Source: Mycolicibacterium sp. (lineage in GTDB: Bacteria; Actinomycetota; Actinomycetes; Mycobacteriales; Mycobacteriaceae). From it: 64,000 bases of DNA. Where the stretch lies: assembly GCF_016462545.1 (NCBI RefSeq), contig NZ_JAEMTA010000007.1, forward strand, positions 1 through 64,000, given 5' to 3'. Below, one piece after another: positions 38,496 through 46,829 of this stretch. The translations under genes and the position numbers were made by a program. The notes under the pieces were generated by a model. It worked only from the letters and a program-made list of their open reading frames with translations, did not search any database and had not been told where the DNA came from. Position 1 is the first letter of the stretch. Every line of letters starts with the position of its first letter.

Positions 38496-39437
38496 CTAGA
38501 GCACCTCCGAGGCGAGGCGGCGCAGGTAGTCCCGCGGCGGACCGAGCAGTTGCGCGCTGCCATGCGCTCGCTTGAAGTACAGCTGAATGTCGTACTCCCA
38601 GGTGATGCCGACGCCGCCGTGCATCTGGATGGCCTCGGCCGTGACGGCGCTCAACGCCTCGCTGGCCGATACGCGTGCCAGTGCCGCGGATGTCGCCGAC
38701 GGTTCGGACACCGCGTCGGCGACGACCGCCCGCGCCGATTGCACGAGCACGTAGAGGTCGGCCATCCGGTGCTTGAGCGCCTGGAAGCTACCGATGGGCC
38801 TACCGAACTGGACGCGGTCCTTGGTGTAGGCCACGGTGAGGTCCAGACAGCGGCCTGCGGCGCCAATCTGCTCTGCTGCCAACAGGATCGCTGCGGTGTC
38901 CTCGACTCCGGGATCGGTCCCGATCGGCTCTCTCGTGCCGCCGTGCAGTCGGGCGAGCCTACGGGTCGGGTCCATGGGGACGAGGGGTTCGGCGGTGAAG
39001 CCGCTCCAGCGGATCAGGCGGCCATCCTCGACGGAGACGACGACGTCGGCGACGTCACCGTTGACCACGTAGCCGGGATCGAAGACGACCGCACCGATAC
39101 TGGCCCCCTCGGCCAGCCTCTCCAGCGTCTCCGCATCGGGCTCGTCGGCGGCCAGCAGGGCCAGTTCCGCGAGCGTCGTGCCCAACAGCGGGGTCGGTAC
39201 CAGTCCGCGACCCAGGGTTTCGATCACCACCGCGGCGTCGGCGAGCTCGCCGCCCGCACCGCCCAGCTCCTCGGGGATGACCAGCGCCGCCGCGCCCACC
39301 TGCTCGCACAGCAGTGTCCACAGCGACTCGTCGTAACCCCGCTCGGACTCCATCGCGCGGCGCACGGCTTCGGAGGAGGCGTGCTTGTCGACGATCGACG
39401 CGACGGTGTCGCGCAGCATCTCGCGTTCTTCGCTCAC
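38496..39437 (-). CDS. fadE33: Acyl-CoA dehydrogenase FadE33 (IpdE2)
   Basis: A 313-aa short acyl-CoA dehydrogenase-fold protein, orthologue of Rv3564. In M. tuberculosis FadE33 (IpdE2) pairs with FadE30 (IpdE1) as a heterotetramer acting on a HIP-derived CoA thioester. Family motifs are VIPEELGGAGGELADAAVVIE, KDRVQFGRPIGSFQALKHRMAD and QMHGGVGITWEYDIQLYFKRA. The flavin-binding middle domain is reduced, as expected for the partner subunit. GTG 39437 overlaps the fadE32 stop by 4 bp. Confidence 0.92.
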   Translation of the reverse strand: MSEEREMLRDTVASIVDKHASSEAVRRAMESERGYDESLWTLLCEQVGAAALVIPEELGGAGGELADAAVVIETLGRGLVPTPLLGTTLAELALLAADEPDAETLERLAEGASIGAVVFDPGYVVNGDVADVVVSVEDGRLIRWSGFTAEPLVPMDPTRRLARLHGGTREPIGTDPGVEDTAAILLAAEQIGAAGRCLDLTVAYTKDRVQFGRPIGSFQALKHRMADLYVLVQSARAVVADAVSEPSATSAALARVSASEALSAVTAEAIQMHGGVGITWEYDIQLYFKRAHGSAQLLGPPRDYLRRLASEVL

Positions 39438-40393
39438 GATGCCAGTGCCTCCAGGACTCGATGGCGGTGCCAGGTCGGATCGCCCCAGGCCGATCGCAGC
39501 GCCTGCACCCGCAACAACAAGAGCGACAGGTCGTGTTCCTGCGTGTAACCGATCGCGCCGTGCGTCTGCAGCGACGAACGAGCCGACAGCAGCGCCGCTT
39601 CGGAGGCCGCCGCCTTGGCCGCGCTGACGTCGCGTGCCGTATCGGATGAGCCGTCCGCGAGAGACAGGGCCGCGCCGAAGACCAGCGGACGGGCCAGTTC
39701 GATCGCGATGTGCACGTCGGCCAGTCGGTGCTTGATCGCCTGGTACGAGCCGATCACCCTGCCGAACTGGGTGCGCTGCTTGGCGTAGTCGACCGAGCCG
39801 TCCAGCATGGCCTGGCCCGCTCCGACCAGCTGAGCGGCGGTGATCAAGGCGCCAAATTCGAAAGCCGTTGCAGTGTCGGCACTGTGCGCAACACCGGCGC
39901 CGGAGAGTTCGAACAGACGACGGGCGGGGTCGACCGAGTCGTGTCGTGTTCCCGCCTCGGCATCGCGCACCTCGCCGTCGCCGGCCAGCAGGACCAGGCC
40001 GGCGGAGTCGGCGTCGACCGCCCTGGGTGCGTGTGGCGGCATCGCCACGGTCGCGATCAGCTCGCCCGATGCCAGCGCTGAGCTGCGGTCGTCGCCCGCG
40101 AGCAGAACCGGTGCCACGGCAATGGATTCCGCGACCGGGCCCGGCACACCCCAGTATCCCAGGCGTTCCGCGGCGACCACCAGGTCCACCGGGTGGGCGC
40201 CGATGCCGTCGAACTCCTCGGAGACGGCCAGCGCGGTGACGCCGAGGTCGGCGAGCGAGGACCAGACCTTGCGGCCGGGTCCGGTGTCACCGGACGACCA
40301 CGCCCGGATGGCGGCGGGTACGTCGGCCGCGCGGAGCAGGCCGTCGATGCTGGCCGCGAAGTCGCGCTGCTGATCGTCCAGATCGAATCTCAC
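39434..40393 (-). CDS. fadE32: Acyl-CoA dehydrogenase FadE32
   Basis: A 319-aa acyl-CoA dehydrogenase-like subunit (Rv3563 orthologue) that in M. tuberculosis forms a heterotetramer with FadE31. Seen here are the N-terminal helical domain (RFDLDDQQRDFAASIDGLL), KQRTQFGRVIGSYQAIKHRLADVH and QTHGAIGYTQEHDLSLLLLR. I use GTG 40393, which overlaps the fadE31 stop (GTGA); the first 37 residues of the track ORF belong to the antisense frame of fadE31. KstR2-controlled operon with fadD3. Confidence 0.91.
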   Translation of the reverse strand: MRFDLDDQQRDFAASIDGLLRAADVPAAIRAWSSGDTGPGRKVWSSLADLGVTALAVSEEFDGIGAHPVDLVVAAERLGYWGVPGPVAESIAVAPVLLAGDDRSSALASGELIATVAMPPHAPRAVDADSAGLVLLAGDGEVRDAEAGTRHDSVDPARRLFELSGAGVAHSADTATAFEFGALITAAQLVGAGQAMLDGSVDYAKQRTQFGRVIGSYQAIKHRLADVHIAIELARPLVFGAALSLADGSSDTARDVSAAKAAASEAALLSARSSLQTHGAIGYTQEHDLSLLLLRVQALRSAWGDPTWHRHRVLEALAS

Positions 40394-41520
40394 TTCGGCT
40401 CCCGAGGCAGGCCCAGCAACCGCTCGGCGATGATGTTGCGTTGAATCTCGTTGGTGCCCGCGTAGATCGGTCCACCCAGGGCGAAGAGCAGACCGTCGGT
40501 CCACGAATCGGCAAGCTCACCATCCGCGCCGCGGATGTCCAACGCGGTCTGGTGCAGTGCGACGTCGAGGTCTGACCAGAACACCTTGGTCACCGAGGAC
40601 TCGGCGCCGAGTTCACCTCCGGCTGCCAGCCTGGTGACGGTGCCGAACGTGTGCAGCCGGTAGGCCTGCGCCTTGATCCAGGCGTCGGCGACGCGGTCGG
40701 CGTACGCCGGATTGCGCTCGTCCTTCCAGGCTTCGACGAGACGTTCGGCCGGCGCGAGGAAGCGGGCCGGGCTGCGCAGGGACATACCGCGCTCGTTGCT
40801 GGTGGTGCTCATGGCCGCACGCCAGCCCTCGTGCACGCCGCCGATGACGTCCTCGTCGGGAACGAACACGTCGTCGAGGAAGATCTCGCCGAAGCCGGTG
40901 TCCCCGCCGAGTTGCGCGATCGGGCGGACGGTGACTCCGTCGGCCTTCAGGTCGAACATGAGATACGTCAAGCCCTTGTGGCGTTGCGCGCTCGGATCGG
41001 ATCGGAACAGCCCGAATGCGCGTTCGCCGAAGACCGCCCGCGAGCTCCAGATCTTCTGACCGTTGAGCTTCCAGCCGCCGTCGGTCTTGGTGGCCGTGGA
41101 GCGCAGGGACGCCAGGTCGCTGCCCGACTCCGGCTCCGACCAGGCCTGCGCCCAGATCTCCTCGCCGCTGGCCATCTTGGGCAGCACGCGCTTCAACTGG
41201 TCCTCGGTGCCGTGCGCGAAGAGGGTGGGCGCCAGCATGCTGGTGCCGTTGGCACTGCCGCGACCCGGTGCCCCCGCGCGAAAGTACTCCTCCTCGTAGA
41301 CGATCCACTGCAGCAGTGTCGCGTCCCGACCGCCGTACTCCTTCGGCCAGGCGATGACCGACAGGCCGGCGTCGAAGAGCACCCTGTCCCAGTGGCGGTG
41401 TTGCTCGAAACCCTCGGCGGTGTCATAGGACTTGGTGGGGAACTGTGCCGTGTTGGCGGCCAGGAAGTCCCGCACCTCGGTACGGAAGTCATCGGTGTCG
41501 TCGTCGAAAGTCAGATCCAT
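40390..41520 (-). CDS. fadE31: Acyl-CoA dehydrogenase FadE31
   Basis: A 376-aa acyl-CoA dehydrogenase, Rv3562 orthologue, partner of FadE32 in HIP breakdown. The FAD- and substrate-binding motifs are complete: AWPKEYGGRDATLLQ, AWSEPESGSDLASLRSTA, GWKLNGQKIWSSRA and the C-terminal GGPIYAGTNEIQRNIIAERLLGLPRE. ATG 41520 overlaps the fadD3 stop (TGATG), so I drop the TTG at 41523. Confidence 0.93.
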   Translation of the reverse strand: MDLTFDDDTDDFRTEVRDFLAANTAQFPTKSYDTAEGFEQHRHWDRVLFDAGLSVIAWPKEYGGRDATLLQWIVYEEEYFRAGAPGRGSANGTSMLAPTLFAHGTEDQLKRVLPKMASGEEIWAQAWSEPESGSDLASLRSTATKTDGGWKLNGQKIWSSRAVFGERAFGLFRSDPSAQRHKGLTYLMFDLKADGVTVRPIAQLGGDTGFGEIFLDDVFVPDEDVIGGVHEGWRAAMSTTSNERGMSLRSPARFLAPAERLVEAWKDERNPAYADRVADAWIKAQAYRLHTFGTVTRLAAGGELGAESSVTKVFWSDLDVALHQTALDIRGADGELADSWTDGLLFALGGPIYAGTNEIQRNIIAERLLGLPREPK

Positions 41521-43085
41521 CAACTGATCTCTCGCAGTAGCGGTTTGACCACTTTTCCTCCAGGGTTGCGCGGCAGTACGTCCACGAAGGCCACCGACCG
41601 CGGGGTCTTGAAGTTCGCCAAATGCTGTCGCGTGTAGGCGATCACGGTCGCCTCGTCGAGACGGGCGTCGGGTTTGACGACGAGGAAGGCCTTGCCAACC
41701 TCGCCGAGGCGTTCGTCGGCCACCCCGATCACGGCGCTGTCCGCTACGCCGTCGAGGCGGGCGAGCACCTGCTCGACCTCGGCGGGGTAGACGTTGAAAC
41801 CGCCGCAGATGTACATGTCCTTGAGCCGGTCGGTGATGCTGAGATTACCTGCAGCATCGAGCTTTCCGACGTCGCCGGTGTGTAGCCAGCCGTCGGCGTC
41901 GATGGCCGCGGCGGTCGCATCCGGGTCGTCGAGGTAGCCCAGCATGACGTTCGGACCGCGCAGCAGGACTTCTCCCGCCTCCTCGTCCCCATCGATCCTG
42001 AGCTCGAAGCCCGCGATCGGCTTGCCGCAGGTGGTCGCGACCGTGACGGCGTCGTCATCGACCCGGCACATGGTGCCGAAACCACTTGCCTCCGTGAGCC
42101 CGTAGGCCGTCAGCACGATGTCGATGTCGAGTTCGTCTTGCATGCGCTCGATCAGTACGACCGGTACGACGGCCGCTCCGGTGACGGCGAACCGCAGTGA
42201 CGTCAGGTCATAGTCGCCGCGCTTGGGGTGATCCAGCAGGGTCTGGTAGATGGTCGGCGGACCGGGAAGCACGGTGATCCGCTGGTCCTGGACGGCCCGC
42301 ATCGCCTTCTCGGGATCGAACGTCAACTGCGGGATCAGCGTTGCACCCTTCTGCAGGCACGCCAGGATCCCGGCCTTGAAGCCGAAGTTGTGGAAGAACG
42401 GGTTGATGCAGAGGTAGCGGTCCGCGCTGGTGAGTTCGCCGCAGGCCGCCCACGCCGCAGGGGCGTCGAGGGACTGTCGGTGAGCGCACAGCACCCCCTT
42501 GCTGCGCCCGGTGGTGCCGGAGGTGAAGAGGATGTCGGAGACGTCGTCGGGGGTGACGGCCGCGGCACGCACGTCGACAGCGTCGAGATCGGTGCCGCGA
42601 GCGACGAACTCGTCCCAGGTCCCGTCATTGCCGTCGACGGGCACCCGCACGATGTGCCGCAGCGCGGGTAGCGCCGCGCGGTCGAGCTCCGTCGTGCGAT
42701 CCGCTCCCAGGAACTGGCCCATCGCGATGAGCAGAGGGGCTTCGGTGCGCGCCAGGATGTCGGTGGCCTCACTCGCCGTATAGCGCGTGTTGAGTGGGAC
42801 GACGACGGCGCCCGCGTAGTGGGTGGCGAGGCACGCCACCACCCAGTGCCACGTGTTCGGAGACCAGATCGCGACCCGGTCCCCGGCCTGCACCCCGAGG
42901 GCGATCATCGCCGCGGCAGCCCGCCTGACCTCGGTCCTCAGTTCGGCATAGGTCAACGTGCGGTCGTCGGTGACGAGCGCTTCGTGGTCGGAGAACTCGC
43001 CGCTGACTCGGTCCAACACGCCGGGAATGGTCCTCGGCTGGAACATCCCCGTATCGCTGCGCTCCGGCCCGCCGGACCTCTCCAT
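41520..43085 (-). CDS. fadD3: HIP-CoA ligase FadD3
   Basis: FadD3 activates HIP, the C/D-ring product left after ring A/B cleavage, as its CoA thioester and so opens the KstR2-controlled pathway. The 521-aa ANL-superfamily ligase has the P-loop ILFTSGTTGRSKGV, the A5 motif TAYGLTEASG, A7 LHTGDVG and A8 RLKDMYICGGFNVYPAEVE, and the C-terminal catalytic lysine in PRNPGGKVVKPLL. ATG 43085 follows GAGGAG. It heads the fadD3-fadE31-32-33-aspB operon and is divergent from fadE30 across a KstR2 operator. Confidence 0.95.
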   Translation of the reverse strand: MERSGGPERSDTGMFQPRTIPGVLDRVSGEFSDHEALVTDDRTLTYAELRTEVRRAAAAMIALGVQAGDRVAIWSPNTWHWVVACLATHYAGAVVVPLNTRYTASEATDILARTEAPLLIAMGQFLGADRTTELDRAALPALRHIVRVPVDGNDGTWDEFVARGTDLDAVDVRAAAVTPDDVSDILFTSGTTGRSKGVLCAHRQSLDAPAAWAACGELTSADRYLCINPFFHNFGFKAGILACLQKGATLIPQLTFDPEKAMRAVQDQRITVLPGPPTIYQTLLDHPKRGDYDLTSLRFAVTGAAVVPVVLIERMQDELDIDIVLTAYGLTEASGFGTMCRVDDDAVTVATTCGKPIAGFELRIDGDEEAGEVLLRGPNVMLGYLDDPDATAAAIDADGWLHTGDVGKLDAAGNLSITDRLKDMYICGGFNVYPAEVEQVLARLDGVADSAVIGVADERLGEVGKAFLVVKPDARLDEATVIAYTRQHLANFKTPRSVAFVDVLPRNPGGKVVKPLLREIS

Positions 43086-43102
43086 CGAGACTCCTCTAAC
43101 AA

Positions 43103-43116
43103 AGCAAGTGCTTGGT
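43103..43116. promoter_or_regulatory. KstR2 operator (fadD3/fadE30)
   Basis: AGCAAGTGCTTGGT fits the published KstR2 consensus AnCAAGnnCTTGnT in every fixed position. It sits between divergent fadD3 and fadE30, next to the fadE30 -10, so one bound dimer can block both. Confidence 0.93.
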
Positions 43117-43120
43117 AGGT

Positions 43121-43126
43121 TAGCCT
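43121..43126 (+). promoter_or_regulatory. Predicted -10 of fadE30 (leaderless)
   Basis: TAGCCT, then six bases, then the GTG of fadE30. A start point about 7 nt after the -10 would fall on the start codon, meaning a leaderless mRNA; no ribosome site precedes the GTG. The kstR2 and 54808 SDR genes share this geometry. Confidence 0.6.
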
Positions 43127-43132
43127 ACAGGG

Positions 43133-44281
43133 GTGATAGGGGTCCAGGAGTTCCGGGCCGAGGTCCGGCAGTGGCTCGCCGACAATCTCGTCGGCGAATT
43201 CGCCGCGCTCAAGGGGCTCGGCGGCCCGGGGCGAGAGCACGAGGCATTCGACGAGCGGCGCGCGTGGAACCAGCACCTCGCCGCCGCGGGGCTGACGTGT
43301 CTGGGGTGGCCGGAGGAACACGGCGGGCGCGGCCTGACGGTGGCGCACCGCGTCGCCTTCTACGAGGAGTACGCCCTCGCGAACGCCCCGGACAAGGTCA
43401 ACCACCTCGGTGAGGAACTGGTGGGGCCCACCCTCATCGCCTACGGGACGCCCGAGCAGCAGAAGCGCTTCCTGCCGAGCATCCTCGACGTCACCGAACT
43501 CTGGAGTCAGGGGTACTCGGAGCCGGGCGCGGGCAGCGACCTGGCCAATGTGTCGACGTCGGCTGAACTCGTCGGCGACGAGTGGGTGATCAACGGACAG
43601 AAGGTGTGGACGTCACTGGCGCACTGGGCGCAGTGGGTCTTCGTCGTCGCGCGCAGTGAGAAGGGCTCCAAGCGCCACGCCGGGCTGTCCTATCTGCTGG
43701 TCCCGTTGGACCAACCCGGTGTCGAGATCCGTCCGATCGTCCAGCTGACCGGCGACTCGGAGTTCAACGAGGTCTTCTTCGACGATGCCCGCACCGACGC
43801 GAGCCTGGTCGTGGGCGAGCCTGGTGACGGGTGGCGCGTCGCGATGGGCACGTTGACGTTCGAGCGCGGTGTGTCGACCCTTGGCCAGCAGATCCGTTAC
43901 GCCCGTGAGCTTTCCGGGATCGTCGACCTGGCGAAGAAGACCGGGACCATCGACGATCCGGTGATCCGGGAGAAGCTGACGCAGTCGTGGGTGGGGCTGA
44001 AGACCATGCGGTCCTACGCGCTGGCCACCATGGACGTCGAGCAGCCGGGGCAGGACAACGTGTCAAAGCTGTTGTGGGCCAACTGGCACCGCGAACTGGG
44101 TGAGATCGCGATGGACGTCCAGGGCAGCGCGGGGCTGGTCCTCGACGGCGGTGAGTTCGACGAATGGCAACGGCTCTACCTCTTCTCGCGCTCGGACACC
44201 ATCTATGGCGGCTCGAACGAGATCCAGCGCAACATCATCGCCGAGCGCGTGCTCGGCCTACCTCGGGAGGCCAAGGGCTAG
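43133..44281 (+). CDS. fadE30: Acyl-CoA dehydrogenase FadE30 (IpdE1)
   Basis: A 382-aa acyl-CoA dehydrogenase, Rv3560c orthologue, the flavin-rich partner of FadE33 in oxidation of the HIP-CoA side chain. Motifs are GWPEEHGGRGLTVAHRV, GYSEPGAGSDLANVST, EWVINGQKVWTSLAHWAQW and YGGSNEIQRNIIAERVLGLPREAKG. The start is GTG 43133, probably leaderless. It overlaps ipdF by one base at TAG/GTG. Confidence 0.94.
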   Translation: MIGVQEFRAEVRQWLADNLVGEFAALKGLGGPGREHEAFDERRAWNQHLAAAGLTCLGWPEEHGGRGLTVAHRVAFYEEYALANAPDKVNHLGEELVGPTLIAYGTPEQQKRFLPSILDVTELWSQGYSEPGAGSDLANVSTSAELVGDEWVINGQKVWTSLAHWAQWVFVVARSEKGSKRHAGLSYLLVPLDQPGVEIRPIVQLTGDSEFNEVFFDDARTDASLVVGEPGDGWRVAMGTLTFERGVSTLGQQIRYARELSGIVDLAKKTGTIDDPVIREKLTQSWVGLKTMRSYALATMDVEQPGQDNVSKLLWANWHRELGEIAMDVQGSAGLVLDGGEFDEWQRLYLFSRSDTIYGGSNEIQRNIIAERVLGLPREAKG

Positions 44282-45069
44282 TGGATCTTTCCATCGCGCC
44301 GAAGGAGATCGAGGGCCACGGACTGTTGACCGGCAAGGTCGTGCTGGTGACGGCGGCCGCCGGTACCGGCATCGGGTCGTCGGCGGCCAGGCGGGCGTTG
44401 GCCGAGGGTGCGGACGTCGTCGTGTCGGACTTCCACGAGAGGCGTCTGGGCGAGACCCGCGACGAACTGGCCGGGCTGGGACTCGGCCGGGTCGATGCGG
44501 TGGTGTGCGACGTGACGTCGACCGCGGCCGTCGATGCGCTGATCACGGACTCGGTGGCCAAGATGGGTCGCCTCGACGTCCTCATCAACAACGCTGGGCT
44601 CGGCGGTCAGACGCCCGTCGTCGACATGACCGACGACGAGTGGGACCGCGTGCTGAACGTGACGTTGACGTCGGTCATGCGCGCCACCCGTGCGGCGCTG
44701 CGGTACTTCCGGGAGGCCGGGCACGGCGGCGTGATCGTCAACAACGCCAGCGTGCTCGGATGGCGCGCGCAGCATTCGCAGTCGCACTATGCGGCGGCGA
44801 AGGCCGGTGTGATGGCACTGACCCGTTGCAGCGCAATCGAAGCGGTCGAATACGGGGTCCGCATCAACGCCGTGTCGCCGAGCATCGCGAGGCACAAGTT
44901 CCTCGAGAAGACCAGCAGTTCAGAGCTTCTCGACCAGTTGTCGTCCGACGAGGCGTTTGGTCGGGCGGCTGAGCCGTGGGAGGTGGCGGCGACCATGGCC
45001 TTCCTCGCGAGCGACTATTCGAGCTATCTGACCGGCGAAGTCATCTCGGTGTCGAGCCAGCGCGCCTGA
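44281..45069 (+). CDS. ipdF: Hydroxyacyl-CoA dehydrogenase/reductase IpdF (SDR)
   Basis: A 262-aa SDR oxidoreductase, Rv3559c orthologue, needed for HIP breakdown. SDR features are TAAAGTGIGSSAARRAL (cofactor loop), LINNAGLGGQTPV, the catalytic Ser in NNASVLGWRAQHSQ and YAAAKAG. The family's unusual N-terminal extension (VDLSIAPKEIEGHGLLTGKV) supports the GTG at 44281, which shares a base with the fadE30 stop; the earlier track start at 44164 is inside fadE30. It is co-transcribed with fadE30. Confidence 0.92.
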   Translation: MDLSIAPKEIEGHGLLTGKVVLVTAAAGTGIGSSAARRALAEGADVVVSDFHERRLGETRDELAGLGLGRVDAVVCDVTSTAAVDALITDSVAKMGRLDVLINNAGLGGQTPVVDMTDDEWDRVLNVTLTSVMRATRAALRYFREAGHGGVIVNNASVLGWRAQHSQSHYAAAKAGVMALTRCSAIEAVEYGVRINAVSPSIARHKFLEKTSSSELLDQLSSDEAFGRAAEPWEVAATMAFLASDYSSYLTGEVISVSSQRA

Positions 45070-45077
45070 CGGCACAC

Positions 45078-45110
45078 TTCTCCACCATTTCTTCACAATC
45101 TCTCCCCAGA
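45078..45110 (+). repeat. Three 11-bp direct repeats upstream of the two-component genes
   Basis: TTCTCCACCAT and TTCTTCACAAT are in direct 11-bp register, with a third weaker unit CTCTCCCCAGA. OmpR-family response regulators bind such direct repeats with about one-turn spacing. The array lies just upstream of the gene for an OmpR-type regulator, so autoregulation is a natural reading. A possible -10 (TACAGT, 45129-45134) lies 7 bp before the GTG. Confidence 0.45.
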
Positions 45111-45141
45111 AGGTCCACAGCGGGCACCTACAGTCAGGTGT

Positions 45142-45807
45142 GTGAAGCGAATCCTGGTGGTCGACGACGAGCCGACCATCCTCGCCGCCGTGACGACCCG
45201 GCTACGCGCCGAGGCGTTCCTGGTGGAGACCGCGGTCGACGGCCCGTCCGCGGTCGAGAAGGCGGCGGCGACGAATCCGGACCTGGTGGTGCTCGACGTC
45301 ATGCTGCCCGGCTTCGATGGTCTGGAAGTGTGTCGGCGCATCCAGGCGGCGCGATCGTTGCCCGTGCTCATGTTGACCGCCCGCAGCGACGAGACCGACA
45401 TGTTGATTGGGCTTGGCATCGGCGCCGATGACTACCTGACGAAGCCGTTCAGCGTGCGCGAGCTGGTCGCTCGCATCCACGTCCTGCTGCGGCGCGTGGA
45501 CCGCGCGGCCGATGAGCCGTCAGTCATGTTGGGGGACTGCCGAATCGACCCCCAGGAACGCCGCGTGTACCGGGGCGAGGCGGAGGTCCACCTCACCAGG
45601 ATCGAGTTCGACCTGCTCGCGTTCCTCGCGGCACGGCCGCGGGCGGCCGTGCCCAGAGAGGTCCTGCTGGAGCAGGTGTGGGGGTGGGCATCGAGCGGGG
45701 AGACCCGCACGGTGGACAGCCACGTCAAGGCCCTGCGGCGCAAGCTGGGCACCGGGCTGATTCGCACGGTCCACGGCGTCGGGTACGCGTTGGAGACGCC
45801 CAAGTGA
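45142..45807 (+). CDS. OmpR-family response regulator
   Basis: A 221-aa response regulator: receiver domain with the acidic pocket (VVDDEP), phosphoacceptor Asp52 (VVLDVMLPGFDG) and KPF lysine (YLTKPFSVREL). A winged-helix DNA-binding domain follows (LTRIEFDLLAFLAARPRAAVPREVLLEQVWG and RTVDSHVKALRRKLG). The start is GTG 45142. The stop overlaps the sensor kinase start (GTGA). It interrupts the KstR2 regulon between ipdF and kstR2, where M. tuberculosis has PPE64. Confidence 0.94.
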   Translation: MKRILVVDDEPTILAAVTTRLRAEAFLVETAVDGPSAVEKAAATNPDLVVLDVMLPGFDGLEVCRRIQAARSLPVLMLTARSDETDMLIGLGIGADDYLTKPFSVRELVARIHVLLRRVDRAADEPSVMLGDCRIDPQERRVYRGEAEVHLTRIEFDLLAFLAARPRAAVPREVLLEQVWGWASSGETRTVDSHVKALRRKLGTGLIRTVHGVGYALETPK

Positions 45808-46829
45808 GCCGCGTCCAGAACCTCTGGGACAGGTTGCCGCGACCACTCGATCCGCTTTCCTCGTTCAAGGTGAAGATGGGTCTTCTCGTCGTCGGCGTCA
45901 TCTTCCTGATCGCCTTCTTGTTCTGGGTCGGCACCGGCTGGCAGATCCGTCACACGCTGCTGGTCGCACTGGGCGCGTCACTCGTGTTCACGCTGTTCCT
46001 CACCCATGGCATGACGTCGCCGTTGCGGCAGATGACCGCCGCCGCCCGTGCGATGGCCCGTGGCGATTACAGCCGAAGGGTCCGGGCGACGTCGCGCGAC
46101 GAAGTCGGGCAGTTGGCAACGGCTTTCAACCAGATGGCGGCCGATCTCGGAGCCGCCGACGAGTATCGCCGCGGTCTGATCGCCAACGTCTCGCACGAGC
46201 TGCGTACCCCGATCGCGGCTCTGCACGCCGTCCTCGAGAACGTGGTGGACGGAGTCGCGGACCCCGATCGCGACACGATGCGTCTGGCGCTCGCGCAGAC
46301 CGAGCGACTTGGCGAGTTGGTGGCCAACCTGCTCGATCTGTCGCGCGTGGAGGGTGGCGTAATTCCGCTGCAGCTCAGCTCCTTCCGTGTCGAGGACTTC
46401 CTGTGGGAAGCGCTCGTACACGTCGGCCCGTCATCCGGCGACGTCCGGATCGGGGTCGATGTCGTGCCCGCTGACCTGGAGGCGGTCGCCGACCCCGCCC
46501 GGCTGCGGCAGGTGGTGGTCAACCTGGTGGACAACGCCGTCCGGCACAGCCCGGCCGGTGCCACGGTGTCAGTGGAGGCACGCGTCACCGCGTCGAGGGG
46601 ATTGCGGCTCGAGTTCGGCGACGAGGGCCCCGGCATTGCGCCCGCCGAACGCGAGCGGGTGTTCCAACGCTTCACCCGAGGCGCGACGTCCGCCGGGGGT
46701 ACCGGCCTGGGCCTGGCAATCGCTCGGTGGGCGGTCGAATTACACGGGGGCACAATCGAAGTCATGGATGTCGCGGTCGGCTGCCGCATCGGGGTCACGA
46801 TCCCGACGATCGAGGAGACGTGCGCGTGA
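45804..46829 (+). CDS. Intramembrane-type sensor histidine kinase
   Basis: A 341-aa kinase with two membrane segments (residues about 24-43 and 51-68) separated by only about seven residues (GTGWQIR), so it has almost no external sensor. A HAMP domain (TSPLRQMTAAARAMARGDYSRRV), HisKA with phospho-His131 (NVSHELRTPIAALH) and HATPase motifs (NLVDNAVRHSP, GDEGPGIAP, GTGLGLAI) follow. This layout is typical of kinases that sense membrane stress or use an accessory membrane protein. GTG 45804 overlaps the regulator stop, and the DUF4173-like gene overlaps its own stop. Confidence 0.92.
   Translation: MSRVQNLWDRLPRPLDPLSSFKVKMGLLVVGVIFLIAFLFWVGTGWQIRHTLLVALGASLVFTLFLTHGMTSPLRQMTAAARAMARGDYSRRVRATSRDEVGQLATAFNQMAADLGAADEYRRGLIANVSHELRTPIAALHAVLENVVDGVADPDRDTMRLALAQTERLGELVANLLDLSRVEGGVIPLQLSSFRVEDFLWEALVHVGPSSGDVRIGVDVVPADLEAVADPARLRQVVVNLVDNAVRHSPAGATVSVEARVTASRGLRLEFGDEGPGIAPAERERVFQRFTRGATSAGGTGLGLAIARWAVELHGGTIEVMDVAVGCRIGVTIPTIEETCA

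Noticed and set aside
41518-41523. TTG at 41523 as the fadE31 start
   Set aside because: The adjacent ATG at 41520 fits the TGATG overlap with fadD3 and the family length.
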